A stretch of 60,992 nucleotides of DNA from Gammaproteobacteria bacterium (GTDB lineage: Bacteria; Pseudomonadota; Gammaproteobacteria; RBG-16-57-12), in NCBI GenBank assembly GCA_022712945.1, contig JAFLJP010000103.1, positions 1 through 60,992 on the forward strand, given 5' to 3'. The translations under genes were made by a program, and so were the position numbers. Of this stretch, positions 26,533 through 41,500 are shown in pieces; the stretch's first letter is position 1, and each line of letters starts with the position of its first letter. The notes beneath the pieces are model-generated. The model was not told the DNA's origin. It saw only the letters and a list, made by a program, of their open reading frames with translations, and did no database searches.

Positions 26533-29500
26533 CTATTTATCGTTATCACCCTTCGCTTGAATCTTAATCTTCAGCCCAGTGGTTTCAGATAAATCAGCTG
26601 GCTCCTTTTCACTATCAATGCCAAGGAAACTACTTAACCAGCTGGTATTTTTCTTTGATTGTTCTGATGCGGTTTTATCTTTATCTTTTTCATCATCTGA
26701 CGCACTATTCCAGCTAATCAAAGGCATTGCGCCTTGTTCAGTATTTGGAATAGCGTCTGACTTGTAATCTGAAGCGCTTGTGAATATCGGTGACATCGCT
26801 AACAGACTATGGACTACCTCTCTCACTTTTTCTGGTAATGACTGAATAATGATTTTGGCTTCGCGTTTTTGCGTATCTGGTTTTTCCTTTGATATTAAGT
26901 TAGCTACTTCATTTTGCGGTATCTCAAAATAAGCATCTGCCATGGCGATGCTTGTGCCATCACCCTTGGTGGCGGTGGTCTGTTCTAACAACCAGTTGCC
27001 ATGCTGTTGCACGGGTTCTATGGTGTAGTCGAGGTTAATTGAGGCGATATCATATTCATGCAGATTAAACAGTTCGCCTGCATCGGTTTGATGGTTGCTG
27101 TTTTTGTCTTGCCATATTTTCAGCTCATCAAATGCCGTGTCTTTTTTGTCTATCACGCCATCGTGGTTGTCGTCTAATGCGCGTAATTTGGCAAAGCCTT
27201 CTCCAATGGCGCCACCAAAGAGTTCACTTCGGTCATCGATGATTCCGTTGGCATTATGATCCATGGCAAGGAAACCGTCTTCTGCGGAGAGCCAACCCGA
27301 GTGAATGGCTTTGCCGGTGTTGAGTAGGTCGAACTTGCCATTGCTCTGCTTTAATGCGGTGGTCTGTATGCCATCACCATTGAGATCAAAGACGATGGGG
27401 CTGCTGACGTTGGCGTCGATGACCGTTACGGTGAGTGGCAGGCTATAGCTTGCGATTTCATGGGTGCCTGATTCGGTTGCGTGTGCGGCGATACTTAGAT
27501 CGAAGGTGCCGATAAAGTCGGTCGGGGCGGTTATCATGAGATTTTCTAGGTTCCATGAGGTGATTTCAATCTGTTTTAGTTCAGATGTGGCGGTGAAGTG
27601 CTGGATACCATCGGTGAGTATCGCCCCTTCTGGAATAGCACTGACGGTTAAAGATAGTGTTTCTGATCCATCCTGATCATGCAGTGAACTTACAACCGTG
27701 ACGAGGTTGATGGGGCTGTTTTGATAACCGGTGCTTAAGGGGAGTTTTTCAATGATACGAATATCATCAATCATCGCGCCTCGGCCGTTCGATTCGTTGG
27801 CGGTACTTTCGGAGACGATGCGGACCAGCTGATTGTTGCCATTGCCTATAAAGGTAAAGCTGACTTCCTGCCAGTTGAGCTGGGTATTGGTGCTGGTGTT
27901 GGCATAGCTGCCCATTTTTACGCCGTCGACATAGATACCAATTTGCGTAAAGTCTGTGCCATACCCCAGATGACCGGCATAATCTAAACTCAGGGTGTAG
28001 GTCATTCCTTGATGTGTCATCACTTCTCGTTCGATGCCGTAGGTCTCATGTCCGGCACCTTTAGCGTCACCTAACTCTATCCAGTTATTGCCGTTATCAT
28101 TACCGGCATAGACTTTTCGCTTGGTGTTATCCGCGTCTTTCATCCGATCACCATCTGACCAGACGATGAAGTGATTGTTTTTATCCCCGTCAGGGGTGAT
28201 GGCGTGCCACCCTTCTAGTTCACTACGCGGTAAAATGGTGGCGTTATGGTTGCGGTTAGATACACTTTCCCAGCTGGTTTGCACTAGCTCTGAGGTGGCA
28301 CCATAGAGGCCACCGGGGGAGGCAAAGGCTAAGCGTGGTATATCAGCCACCGGTACGATATCAATGGTCATGGTGACTTGATTGCTGAGTAGTTCGCCAT
28401 CAAAACCTTGGTAGGTAAAGGATGCGTAATCTAACTTAAGGTTGCCGGTACCTACCGCGGCATAACCATCATAACCTGCGGCATTGGCTTCGGGACCAAA
28501 GCAGAATTTACCGGCCTCAATATCGGCCTTTGAAATCACCTGACCAAGGGTCACGGCAATCCAGTTAAGCCCATCGTCATATTGTAAGAACCCTTCTGTT
28601 GGTAGTGAGTTAATCACCACTGAAAGGCTATTGCTATCGATATCGGTTATTTGCAACTCTGCCCAGCTGAAGATATACGGGGTATCTTCTTGGCCTATCA
28701 CTGCGCTGTTAATGGCCTCGGGTGCGTCATTCACTGGGGTGACGTCAATCGTCATTATTTTTGATAGTAAGTCGGTATCAACACCGCCGTTGGTGACTCC
28801 GCCCGTATCTTGAACACGGAAAGCAAAATTGGCGTAGCCCATACCATTGGCATCCGCAGCGGATGCGAACTGCAATAGGCCAGCGGAAATATCATTGACT
28901 GATATATGCTGCCCTGCGGTTACGACTAAGTTATTAAGGGTGAGTGATCCTGCAACGGGCAGGCTCTCCACAATCACGGCCATCAAGGCATTGGCGGGGT
29001 TGTCATGCAGATCGGAGTAACCAAAGTCAGCCACTTGGAATTGGTACGGTGTGTCTTCCAGCGTTGTAACGGTATTACTCTGGCCTTCTGGTGCATCGTT
29101 AACCGATGCTACCGAGATGTTAACGGTGGCAATATTTGAATCTAACGCGCCATCATTCACGACGTAGGTAAATGAATCAATGCCATTAAAGTCTAGGTTA
29201 GGTGCATAGGTAAAGGTGCCGTTAGCATTCACGGTTAATGAACCATGCTGAGGTGCTGCAATAATCTGCCCCACCAGCATGGCCACATCATTATCCACAT
29301 CGGATGCCGTGTTACGAAGATCAATAACCAGGGTGTGATCTTCAAGCAGTGCAACATCCGCATCGGTAACTACGGGTGCATCATTCACGGCGGTCACGTT
29401 GAGGGTCAGTGTGCGTGAGGTTAGGTCTGTATCTAGCCCTCCATTTGCCAGACCACCCTCATCTTGCACTCGGAAGGTAAGATTCGCGTAGGCAACACCA

Positions 29501-32500
29501 TTAGCATTTAACGCGGGGGCAAATACCAAGCTGCCTGCTGCTATATCCGCTACCGTGACAGATTGCCCAGTAATTATTGCACTACCGCTCAATGTCAGGC
29601 TGCCGGCGACCGGCACGCTATCAATGATGACGTTAGCAAAGTTATTACCGTCGTGTATGTCAGAGAAACCGAAGTCTGAAACTTGCAATACATAAGCCGT
29701 ATCTTCCAAGGTGGTAACGGTGTTATCTGCACCGCTTGGCACATCATTCACTGAGGTCACATTAATGGATAGCGTTCGAGACACTAGATCCGTATCAACA
29801 CCTCCATTCAATACACCATCGTCATCCTGCACTCGGAAGCTGAAGTTAGCGTAATTCCCCCCATTCGCTTGGGCGATGGGTGTGAAGACTAAATTGCCTG
29901 CGGCGACATCTACCACACTGATACTTTGGCCAGCCATTACTGCTGTGCCACTTAAGGTCAGGTTACCCGCTAACGGTAGGCCATCGATGATGACATTCAC
30001 GAAGGCATTACCATCGTGGATATCAGAGAAACCGAAGTCCGCTACTTGCAATACATACGCGGTATCTTCCAATGTGGTGACGGTGTTATCCGCACCACTT
30101 GGCGCATCATTCACTGAAGTCACATCGATGGTGAGGGTGCGAGATACTAGATCAGTATCAATACCGCCATTCAATACACCATCGTCATCCTGCACTCGGA
30201 AGGTGACGTTGGCGTAGTTTGTCCCATTCGCTTGGGCGATTGGCGTGAAGACTAGATTGCCTGCGGCGATATCGACTACGCTGATACTTTGGCCTGCCAT
30301 TACCGCTGCTGCACTTAAGGTCAGATTACCTGCTAGCGGTAGCTCATCAATGATAACATTAGCGAAGGCATTACCGTCGTGAATATCGCTAAAGCCAAAG
30401 TCCGATACCTGAAGCACATAAGTGGTGTCTTCCAAGGTGGTCACGGTGTTATCTGCACCACTTGGCGCATCATTTACAGAAGCCACATCAATGGTCATTG
30501 TGTGTGCGATGAGGTCGGTATCAACACCGCCATTCAGAACACCATCGTCATCCTGCACTCGGAAGCTGAAGTTAGTGTAGTTCGCGCCATTCGCTTGGGC
30601 TACAGGACTAAATATCAGATTACCCGCGGCAATATCAGCCACGCTAATACTTTGACCGGCGATTACTTCAGCGCTACTTAAGGTGAGGTTACCTGCTAAC
30701 GGTAGGTCATCGATGATCACATTCGCGAAGGCGTTGCCATCGTGGATATCGCTAAAGCCGAAGTCTGCTATCTGAAGTACATAAGCCATATCTTCCAAGG
30801 TGGTGACCGTGTTGTCAGCACCGCTTGGTGCATCATTCACTGAGGTCACATTGATGGTTAGAGTACGTGCCGTAAGGTCGGTATCAATACCGCCATTCAG
30901 TACACCATCGTCATCCTGCACTCGGAAGGTGACGTTGGCGTAGTTTGTCCCATTCGCTTGGGCGATGGGCGTGAAGACTAGATTGCCTGCGGCGACATCG
31001 ACTACGCTGATACTTTGGCCTGCCATTACCGCTGCTGCACTTAAGGTCAGGTTACCGAACAATGGTAAGTCATCAATAATCACATTCGCGAAGGCGTTGC
31101 CATCGTGGATATCAGAGAAGCCGAAGTCCGCTACCTGGAGCACATAAACCGTATCTTCCAATGTGGTGACGGTGTTATCCGCCCCAGTTGGTGCATCATT
31201 CACTGAAGTCACATTGATGGTGAGGGTGCGAGATACTAGATCCGTATCAACACCCCCATTAGCGGTACCATCGTTATCCTGTACTCGGAAGGTGACGTTG
31301 GCGTAGTTTGTCCCATTCGCTTGGGCGATGGGCGTGAAGACTAGATTGCCTGCGGCGATATCGACTACGCTGATACTTTGGCCTGCCATTACCGCTGCTG
31401 CACTTAAGGTCAGGTTACCGAACAATGGTAAGTCATCAATAATCACATTCGCGAAGGCGTTGCTGTCGTGGATATCAGAGAAGCCGAAGTCCGCTACCTG
31501 GAGCACATAAGCCGTATCTTCCAATGTGGTGACGGTGTTATCTGCTCCCGTGGGTGCATCATTCACTGGGGTGACATCAATGGTTAGCGTGCGGGATACT
31601 AGATCAGTATCAGCACCGCCATTTAATACACCATCGTCATCTTGCACTCGGAAGCTGACGTTGGCGTAGTGAGTACCATTGGCTTGGGCAATGGGGCTAA
31701 AGAGCAGATTACCCGCAGCAATATCGGCCACACTAATACTTTGTCCGGCGATGACTGCGCCGCTACTTAAGGTGAGGTTACCCACGAGCGGTAGCTCATC
31801 AATGATGACGTTGGTGAAGTTGTTTCCATCATGGATATCTGAGAAACCAAAGTCTGAGACTTGCAAGACATACGATGTCTCTTCCAAGGTGGTCACGGCA
31901 TTATTGGCACCTATTGGTGCATCATTTACCGAGGTGACATCAATGGTGAGGGTACGCGCTGTTGGATCACGATCGACTCCGCCATTCAATACACCACCAT
32001 CATCCTGCACTCGGAAAGTAAAGGCGGCATAGTTTGACCCATTGGCTTGGGCGATGGGACTAAAGACCAGATTACCCGCGGCAATATCGGCCACGCTGAT
32101 ACTTTGACCGACGATGACTGCGGCGCTACTTAAGGTGAGGTTACCCGCCAACGGTAGCCCATCAATGATCACGTTGGTGAAAGTGTTTCCGTCGTGAATA
32201 TCGGAGAAACCGAAGTCGGCTACTAGGAAGGTATAAGGCGTATCTTCCAAGATGGTCACCGTGTTATCTGCACCCGTGGGTGCATCATTCACTGGGGTGA
32301 CATCGATGGTGAGGGTGCGTGCGGTGGGGTCGGTATCAATTCCGCCATTCAGTACGCCGCCGTCATCCTGCAGTTGGAAGGTGAAGCTGGCGTAGTGGCT
32401 ACCATTGGCTTGGGCCATGGGTGCAAAAACCAGGTTAGCCGCGAGGATATCGGTCACGCTAATGCTTTGACCTGCGGTGACAGCAACGCCTGACAGGGTG

Positions 32501-35500
32501 AGGTTACCCACGCTTGGCAGGCTGTTAATAGTCACTGCCGCAAAATTATTGCCGGTCGCTCCCGACATCGTGTCTCCCGCGACATTAGTACCTCCCTGTA
32601 CGTCATCATGGCTGTCACTAAAGCCAAAATCGATTAGCTGGAAGGTGTAAGTAGTCTCTTCCAATAACGTTACTGTGTTATTCGCGCCTGTTGGGGCATC
32701 ATTAACAGGGGCTACATTGATGGTCACGGTGGCAATATTGGAATCCAGTTCACCATCGTTAACTCGATAAGTGAAGCTATCTTCGCCGTTAAAGTCGGCG
32801 TTCGGTGTGTAGCGGTAGCTGCCGTCCACATTCATCAATAGTGAGCCGTTTGCTGGGCCGCTGATAATCTGGCTGGTGAATATCGCTACATTACTATCAA
32901 TATCCATGGCGTAATGCTGCGGGTTAATGACCTGTGCCTGCTCTTCCAATGTTGTGACGGTGGCATCGGTCACAACGGGGGCATCATTCACGGGGGTGAC
33001 GGTAATCGTGACGTTGGCAATGTTGGAGTCTACTTGGCCATCTGAGAGCTGATAGCTAAAGCTATCTATGCCTGACCAGTTTAGGTCGGGCGTGTAGTCA
33101 AAGGTACCATCGGCATTGATCTGCAATTCACCATGGCTTGGGCCTGTCACCACCACGGGGGCAAAGCCGGCTTGCTCGGCATCGAGGTCATTTGCTAAGG
33201 CGGTAATATTGGTGGGGGTGTCTTCAACAGTGGTCACCACATCATCGATTGTTTCCGGGATATTCAGCCCCAGCTTCAGGTCGCGCACGGTAATTTGGCT
33301 GCTGCTGGCCGCTGCTTCACGACCAAAGCCAATCAGGTCAAACGACAGACTGACCACGGTACCCGCCGCGATAGCGGAGAGATCCAGTACATAGGTGCGA
33401 CTGCCGTCATGGTTGTGGGTGGTGCTTACCTGAGCGGCGAGATGTTCTGTGCCATTGGCTTGTAAGTTAATTGCGGCATCACCGCCGTTTAAGCCTGTGC
33501 CACCGAGCAATGACTCACCGGTATTGGCATCAATTAGCGCAACTTCAAATGCATCGTCCGGTGCGGCATTCACATCATCCAGATTAATATCATCTAGAGT
33601 GAAACGCAGGAAGCGGTCATGCTCGCTAAGTACGAATAGCTGGTTAAGGCGGGTCTGAGAGGTAGCCGATTCACGCAATACCGCGGCATTGCCACCGAGT
33701 GTCACATCACCGGTGATATTCCAACCATCGACCGTAGCAAACTCTGGGTTAAGCAGCGTTGGGTTGGGCACCACGGCGTACTGAATATCCTTATCGATTT
33801 TCGCACCCACCGATTCCAGTAGGTAACCGAAGTCACCCTTGCGCATGCGGCCCATCCAGAAGGCACCTAAACCGGCAAGGGGGAGTGGGTTGGGTGCGGG
33901 ATCATTTTCACCGGCACCCGCCAGTGCTTGATCTAGCTCGTGATTAGAGAGGCCTTGTAGCTCGGCTAGTAGTTCAGCTGAGGGTAAGCGGCGTACGCCG
34001 GGTTCTAAAGTGGCAGCCATTAGCGCATGGCTATCAGCGGTATGGTCATAGCCTAAGGTATGGGCGGCTTCATGTAATAAAACGGTAAGTAGGTCGATCT
34101 TACCTTCGGCTTCTGAGCCCGGTTTCGCTATCCACTCATATGGGTCGGCGGTGGGTAGGAACTCTTCGTTTAGGCCGGGGGTCATGTCTACGTACCAGCC
34201 GTAGCCATTAGCGTTATCGTCTAAAGTGATTCCGCTTGCTGAAGCTTTCCCGAGAGAGCCATTCTCTAAATCAGCAAAGCTCAGCGACAGAGCATCAAAA
34301 GAAATTCCCTCTAAAACAATATGAAAACCTGGCAATGCCGTTAAGTCCCCATTTCGAATGCCTTCTGCAATTCCCGGGGAAAACTCATTAATATTCGAAT
34401 CTTCATAACTGGTAGCATTGAGATTCATAGTTACATCAACCTGCTTACCATCTCCATTCTCAAGAATAAAACGAACGGTATCAGTGCCAATCCTTGGAGG
34501 TGTATATAAATAGTCCCCATCGCGAGCTCTTGGGTCATTCCATGCTTCTAACTTACCTTCAGGCTGTGTAATAAACTTGGCTATTTTACACTCGGGGCCC
34601 CAAGCACCAGCTTTTTGTGCCTCGACGTCCAAAAATGAACAAGCACTACCCGCTAGACTAACAAAATTCTTAATTGCATAGGTTTTTCCATCTGACTCGG
34701 TTCGAGTGTAATCAATAGGCATATTCACAACCAGCTCTGGAATTCCCAACTCACCTTGCGCTGTGTACCCGTAGTAACCATACGACTTTAATTTTTCTGA
34801 ACCAAATTTCATATACCGATCAAAAGCATCAAGTGCATGTTTATCGTTTTCCATCCAATTGGAACTATTTGGTGATGAATCTACTATGGTTTGCTCAGTT
34901 GTTGCTTGAGCCAACATGATGGAAAAATCAGTGTCAACATTAACATCAAACATCGAATTATCTCCGTTCTGTTCCGTTAGTAAGCTTTTTTCATCATCGA
35001 TCGGATCAGCATCAGGAACCCCCATAGTAATATGGAAATGATGATGATGACTTGACACGGGCCGATTACTAACACCCAATTTATCAAGTACATAACGTAT
35101 ATTGCCGTATTGGTTTGTGCTTCCACTGCCACCTACAAACACACTACTAAATAAGCTAGTAAAAAGCTGTTGCGCCTTAATTATCTGTTCAGCTCCAGTA
35201 CCGGAAAAATGACTTCGCGCAGTTTGAAATCCCCCGCTATTCTCTTGAGTAATAGAATAAAAAGAGAGAATTTGAGCTGCGGCCGTACGTTGATCATTTG
35301 CCCCACCCCTACCTTCCAACCATTTCCCGGTTGGCAATCTATAATTACCATCAGCATCCGGTATATCTCTTGTGCGTATGGTTGTTGTTTGTCCCACCAC
35401 ACCGTTAGAGTGAGGATAAACCGTTCGATCATCAGGTTTAACAAACCAAGTTGCCGCTGCGTCACTCCATTGCCCTAACCCACCGGTTGGTAAACTTAAT

Positions 35501-38500
35501 TGATTTCCCGTAGGTGCTGCGCCATCCGCAGCCTGAGTCATCCTATAAGTAGCAGAATTACTATTAGTTATTACTGCGTCTATTGGCCCTAGTTGAAGCC
35601 GACCAAAAGCATTTCTATTTTTCAAGCCAACGTCAAAAGCCATACCTAGGTCATGTGAGCTATGGTCACGAGGGGTATCAGCATGATTTGCATCAGTCGC
35701 CCCGTTAAACAAGAAGTTTGAGTCTGTTTGAAGGCCCGCGGGTGAAAATTGCTCAGCAACAATCCAGTCACTTAACCAACTGGTACTATAGTTCTCTCTC
35801 CTTTTATCGATGATTTCATCTTGTGTATTATTAAAACTTGGATTCATTTCCGCTAGCGATCCCACACGAACCCAATGAGGCGCATTCCAAGCATTTAAAT
35901 AGCTAATAATTCTTCCATTTAAATCAACAGCAACTCTTTCAGATGTTGCAGCTAATTCGGAATCATATAAGCCTGCATTAAATCCACCGCCACTATAAGG
36001 AGGCACTAACTTCTTTACTGGAGCATCTCCTAAACCATAATTAATCACTCGGTGGAACAACAACAACGCTTTTCCATCTACATTTGTAAACTTGCCATCA
36101 ACATCAAACTCCTGAAGATTATAGTTATCATTACTTCTATCCTGCCCCAGAGCCGGAAAACCTAGATACCCTAATCTCTGTTCTACGCGATAGACATCTA
36201 AGACATCGTTATCTTCACCAACCCCCACTTTACCTGTCAACTCAAACTCCGAATACCCTGGGTTATCCAGTGGCCGATCACCAAAGAAGGTATTGACGTT
36301 CTCAATATCTTGCGCGATTACACGTACTGACCCCCGTTTTTCTACCGATGTGCCGTTCTCTTCTTGAGTAAAGGTGAAGTTAACCCAGGCACTTTTTTCA
36401 GTTATATTTAATCCAGAACGAAGCAACGTCAGATCGGCCTCATCCAATATGGGTGCCATGAACAGTCGACCGGTATCTTTAAATGTCTCTATTTCGTTAC
36501 TGTCTCCCCGTGAATAGGGGTTATCTTTATTTTCTCCCTTTCCTTCTAGCGTAACCAATTTGAACTGTGCATTGGGATTGAACTGTCCATAATGATCATC
36601 CGCATAGCGTTTTATATCGTCTTCCAACACTGCGAATGCACTTAATTTGGCTTCATCAACCTCTAAAGACTTAGAAAGCAGTTTCTGGAGATCGACTTCA
36701 ACCACATCCCCCATCCGCCCGACCACTTCAACAAAGCCGACTGCTGGATCGAAATAAGTACCTGCCGGTGGTTTGTAATCTTCTGAAAGAATTTGTGCTG
36801 TATTTTCTGGCATGACAAAGTGCTTGCGCATTCTATCTGCTTCCGGATTGGCCAGCGCGGCGTCAATCAGCTCGGCGGTATTCCAGGCATGTGACTGATG
36901 TGGGTACTGCTTTAACCAGTTTTCAGAGGTGATATTGCCACTGAAACTGCCATAGAGCTGGCCGATCATCACGCTGCCATCTTCGGATAGGCTGAGGCCT
37001 CGGATGCCGTAACCATCCATCGGCAGTGAGGCACCTATATATTCGGCATCGCCAAAGGGGTCTCTCACTATGCCAAGTTTACCGCCTACGGCGACCTTTT
37101 TCGCAGAGGCCGAACCACCCACGGCAAACATCCCACCCGTTGGGCTCATTAGGAAGGTAGGAGCCTCATACATGGCTTTCCAATAAGGATCTAGGAAGTG
37201 GTAGTTATCATCTCCCACAATGGCATATTCAACACCATTGTGGTTAACCAATACCGCACTCTGTGCCCGTTGAATATTCAGCCTATCAATTAAAATATCA
37301 CCGGTAGGCTGGTTCATTTTAACGGCGTTGAGGGTCGCTTTGGTGGGGTTACCGTCATCATCACGCTCGATGACCAGCGTAGAGAGGCCTCGATTGTAAT
37401 CATTGACATTGCCAACTAAGAATCGGTTGGAGTCATAGGTGGCGGTGACGACTTGGGGTGATTTTCCGCTTCGACCATCACTGGGGAGGCTGGCGACAAT
37501 TGAGTTAACATCACCGGTTTTAAAGTCCAATGAGGCGATGTCGATGATGGCGACATTGCCCCGTTTACTGAGATCACCTAAACCAAAGGTGCGCTGTTCT
37601 GGCAGGGTAACAACCAGTGTTTTGCCATCGGGGCCGATGGCCATGCCACTGATGCCGCGGGATGAACTTTCTACCGCGGGCACTTTTAACGTGATGGGCG
37701 CTTGGTTGTAATTAGGGCTGCCGGGGTTGATATCCATCATCAACAGTCGGGCACCACCGCCACTTATACCTTCGCCGATAAAGAGTGTGTTACCCACAGC
37801 AACAACACTGCTGATATTTTTACCCGCCGGTATTTCTATCGTATCGAGCAGCCTGAAGGAGAGTGTATCAATTACATACACCACACCGTTACCACCCACG
37901 TAGATCCGACTCAAGTCTCCTGAGAAAGTGACAGGCTGCGTCTTAACACCCGTGAGATAGGCACCAAAATCAACTTCATTATTCAAACGATCAACGAGAT
38001 TGACACTGCCCTCTACTTTGCTCTGGCGAATAATATCGATGCCGGTGCGCGTGAGAATAGCGGCCATATCGGGCTGAGATGCCACGCGTATCAAGTTACC
38101 TGAAAACTCAAGTTCATCATTAACTTGCAGATTACCGGACGCGGTATAGATATCATCTTTGATCAATCTAACCAACTGCCATTGCACACTACCGATGGCT
38201 ATCGGTTTTTTATCAGCATTGACTAACAGGTCAACGCCTATTTCATAGTTGCCACTATGGCTGCCACTTATTTTAGCCACATCATGATGGCTACCATCGT
38301 CAAAGATCGCTCTAACCGCGAGCTCTCCCACAAACTTTCCAGGCGAGTCATTTTTCACATTGATGATAAGGGCATCTTTCGCATCATCAACATGTGCTTC
38401 ATCAATCAGTGGCCTAACAATGGTGGCACCTGATGGCGTTGTCACATCAGGGAATATTTCCCTAAGATCTAGGGTAAAACGATCACCAACCGGTACGGCT

Positions 38501-41500
38501 GGAATATCAATTTCTGTAAATTGTGGGACACCAAAGCGATAGTGCATCGCGCTCGCAGTAGTGGACATTAATGCAAGAATACCCACCATGGCTGAATCAA
38601 TCATCGATGGTAGTGCACTCATGCCAAACGTCATGCCCGCCATGGATGCAAAAGCGACGGAACCCGTATTGTCGTAGAGGTCAAAAACACCCGATATGAC
38701 GCCAATGCTCTTGGTGACGATGTATTCACCGTTACTGTCGAGCCCTTCATACGGTGGACTGGCGGTACGCGCAATACCATCTTCACCAATGTAGCCGTTA
38801 TCCACCAGCCACCAGGTATCTTGGAAGGTACCGTCTTCAGTGAGCACTTGCCCTTTGCGGAAGAACAGTACTTCTTCACCGGCTTCATAGCTGATATCCG
38901 GTTGTACGGGAATCGCTAGCTGTAGTGGATAGTTCGATGGGGTGTCGCCCATTTCTAGGTAGAAGGCACCCGCCGCTTCTATGGCATAGGGGGCGGGGGT
39001 TGGTAGGCTGATATCGGCTATATCGATGCGGCGGATGGAGATTTCGCTGTCTTCTGCCAGTGCACCAGCGCCTATCATGACCATTTCACCGGTTTCTGAA
39101 ACAACCACCCCACCCTGTGCTTGGCTAATTTCGACGGTTTGCGGGGCGGCGGTGAGTGGATCATCATCAGTGAGCTGTGCGGTGTGTACGTTAAGGGTCA
39201 CTTCACCTTGGCCAATGGCCTGTTCGGTTACTTCTCCGGTGATGTAATCTAGGTTGCTAGCGAGGTGAGCAATGGTGATTACGACTTGGCCATCGATATG
39301 CGCGGTGATGAGGCCATCTGCACTGACGCTGGCGACGGTTTCATCACTGCTGTAGTAGCGGGTGCCACTGGTGGTGGTGGGGTTGGCTTGGGCGACGTTG
39401 ATGCGCTCGCCGGTGCCGAAGTCTACGGTGTGAATCTTTAACTGGCGTATCCCTTCGGGGGCTAATGAGAGGGTGAGTGGGTAGACGTCGGGTTCTACCA
39501 CGAGCGCTTCGTCGTAGTACGTTTCATCTGTTCCGCCCGGTGCGGCTTCTACATTGATGGTGGCGACGGTGCTGACTAAGCGGCCATCGGTGTCGATGCG
39601 GGAGACCTGTAGCAGGCCGGGGCCTTGGAATTTACCGCTGATCACATCTCGGTTGTCGTCCACTTCAATGGCACTGGCGCTAACGGCACCCATGGGGGTG
39701 AGGTCGAGCGCGAGCATGGTGAGGTAGCTGCCATCTACCACCACGACGCCGGCTTCGTCTGCAAAGTCGAGGGTGGCTTGCACGATGGCGGATTGGCCGG
39801 TACGTAGGCTGGGTAAATCAGCCAGATGTATGGCGATGAGTTGGGCACCGCTGACATTAACCGTGAGCTCTACAGGTGCACTGGCGGCAAAGCCGTCATC
39901 GGCCTGAACTTGCACGCTGGCTGTACCCACATAACCCGCTTCTGGTTTGAAGATGAGGGTTTCACCGTCGCGACTGAGTGTGGCGATGCCGTGGCTGCTG
40001 TTTAATACGCGCCAGAAGACGGTGTCGCCTTCAAAGTCTTGGGCGATGCTGCTCAGCGCTTGGTCTTTTGCCAAGTCGGTATGGGTATTGATGGTGGGCA
40101 GTGTGGCGGCCACTACGGGTGCTTGATTGGCTTTCCAGCCGTAGTTTGCGTAGAGCAATTGGCGGTCGGTTTGTGTGACTAAGTCATCACCGTTGAGATC
40201 ACCGACTAGGTCGCTGGCTAACCGTGCTTGCTCCCAGGCTTGGCTATCGGTGCCATCCACTCGGCCATCTTGGTTGATATCACCGGCGAGTGTGATACTT
40301 ACCTGTAGCGTGCCGGTGCCGCTGAAGCGCAGCAGTTTTAGGCCGGCTTCGGTGATACGTACGAGGGTGGTTTGTGTTTGATTGAGGGTGGTGGTACCTA
40401 GGATGGTGCCGCCCATTAATTCCAGCTGTTGGTTGAGACCATCACTGACCCAACCGCTGGTTTGAATGGCCACAATAACGGCGCCTTGACCACCGGGGGT
40501 CTGTACGGTTGAGGCAATTTCACTTTCGCGCACACTGAATGCGAGGGTGGTGGTGAGGTCGGCTTGGAGCTCGCCTTGCCATTGATTGGTGATGCCATTC
40601 CAATGGACGGCAGCACCGAGATTGGCGGTAATCGTATCGGTATGGGCTAGGCCGTTATCTTGATAAGCATACGGGGTTCCGAGGTCAGCGGTGCCAATGG
40701 TACGTGCGAGGGTGAGCTGGCCTTGGGCATCGTATTGATAGGCTGTTGCAAGTGGCTCTGTGCTGCCTGCAACATCCACGGGGCCAATGATTTTTGTGAT
40801 ACGCCCTTGATCATCCCGTAGGAAGTCAACGCGGTCATCTATATTCCCATTCACCGCGGCAATACCGGCATCCGAGACGAGCCACTGTGCACCGTCGCTG
40901 AAGGTGATGGCGGTTATTTTGCCATTGGCATCCAGTTGGTATTCGGTGCCGTCGGGTGAGATGAGGGTGAAGTGGCTGGGTACCCAGGGTAAGCCGCTAC
41001 TCTGATCAAAGAGTTTGAAGCCTTGACGTTGTAGGCTGTCTTCAGCACCGGCTTGGCTGTTGCTGGCCTGCAGTGTCCAGCCTTGTGAATGACTAAAGAG
41101 TGTATGATAAACCACGGGGGCACCTGCGGTGTCGGCTAAGCGCTCTTGGGTGGTGGAGAGGGTGAAGCTGAGGTTCATTAGTTCAGCATCTGGCACACTG
41201 GGGCTTGAGGGTATTTGCAGCCACAGCTGTGCCCCTTCTTGCCAGGGAGCTACCGTGCCGAGGTCGGTGTGGCTGGGCTGATCATGGGTTAGTTGGGTGC
41301 TGAGTAGCGGTATCTGCCAGTTGCCAATGTCATTAGCTATCGCGGGTGAACCGGCCTCTAGTAGGCGGGTCAGTGCGAGGTCATGACCACCGAGGGTGTA
41401 GAGGTGATCGGTGGCGGTTTGTATCTCAATATTCTTAATTTCGGTGTCGATAACAATATTGGCTTCGATCTCGGTGGTGCGCCCTACCAGGTCCCATGCG

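Noticed and set aside
29876..32032. Three or more similar plus-strand frames (opening MGVKTRLPAA and relatives) antisense to the giant gene
   Set aside because: They recur only because the 363-base repeats of the giant gene recur; codon use and the absence of ribosome-binding sites mark them as shadows.
29379..32282. Possible CRISPR array because of regular repeats
   Set aside because: Units are 363 bases, code continuously for protein and have no short repeat-spacer alternation.
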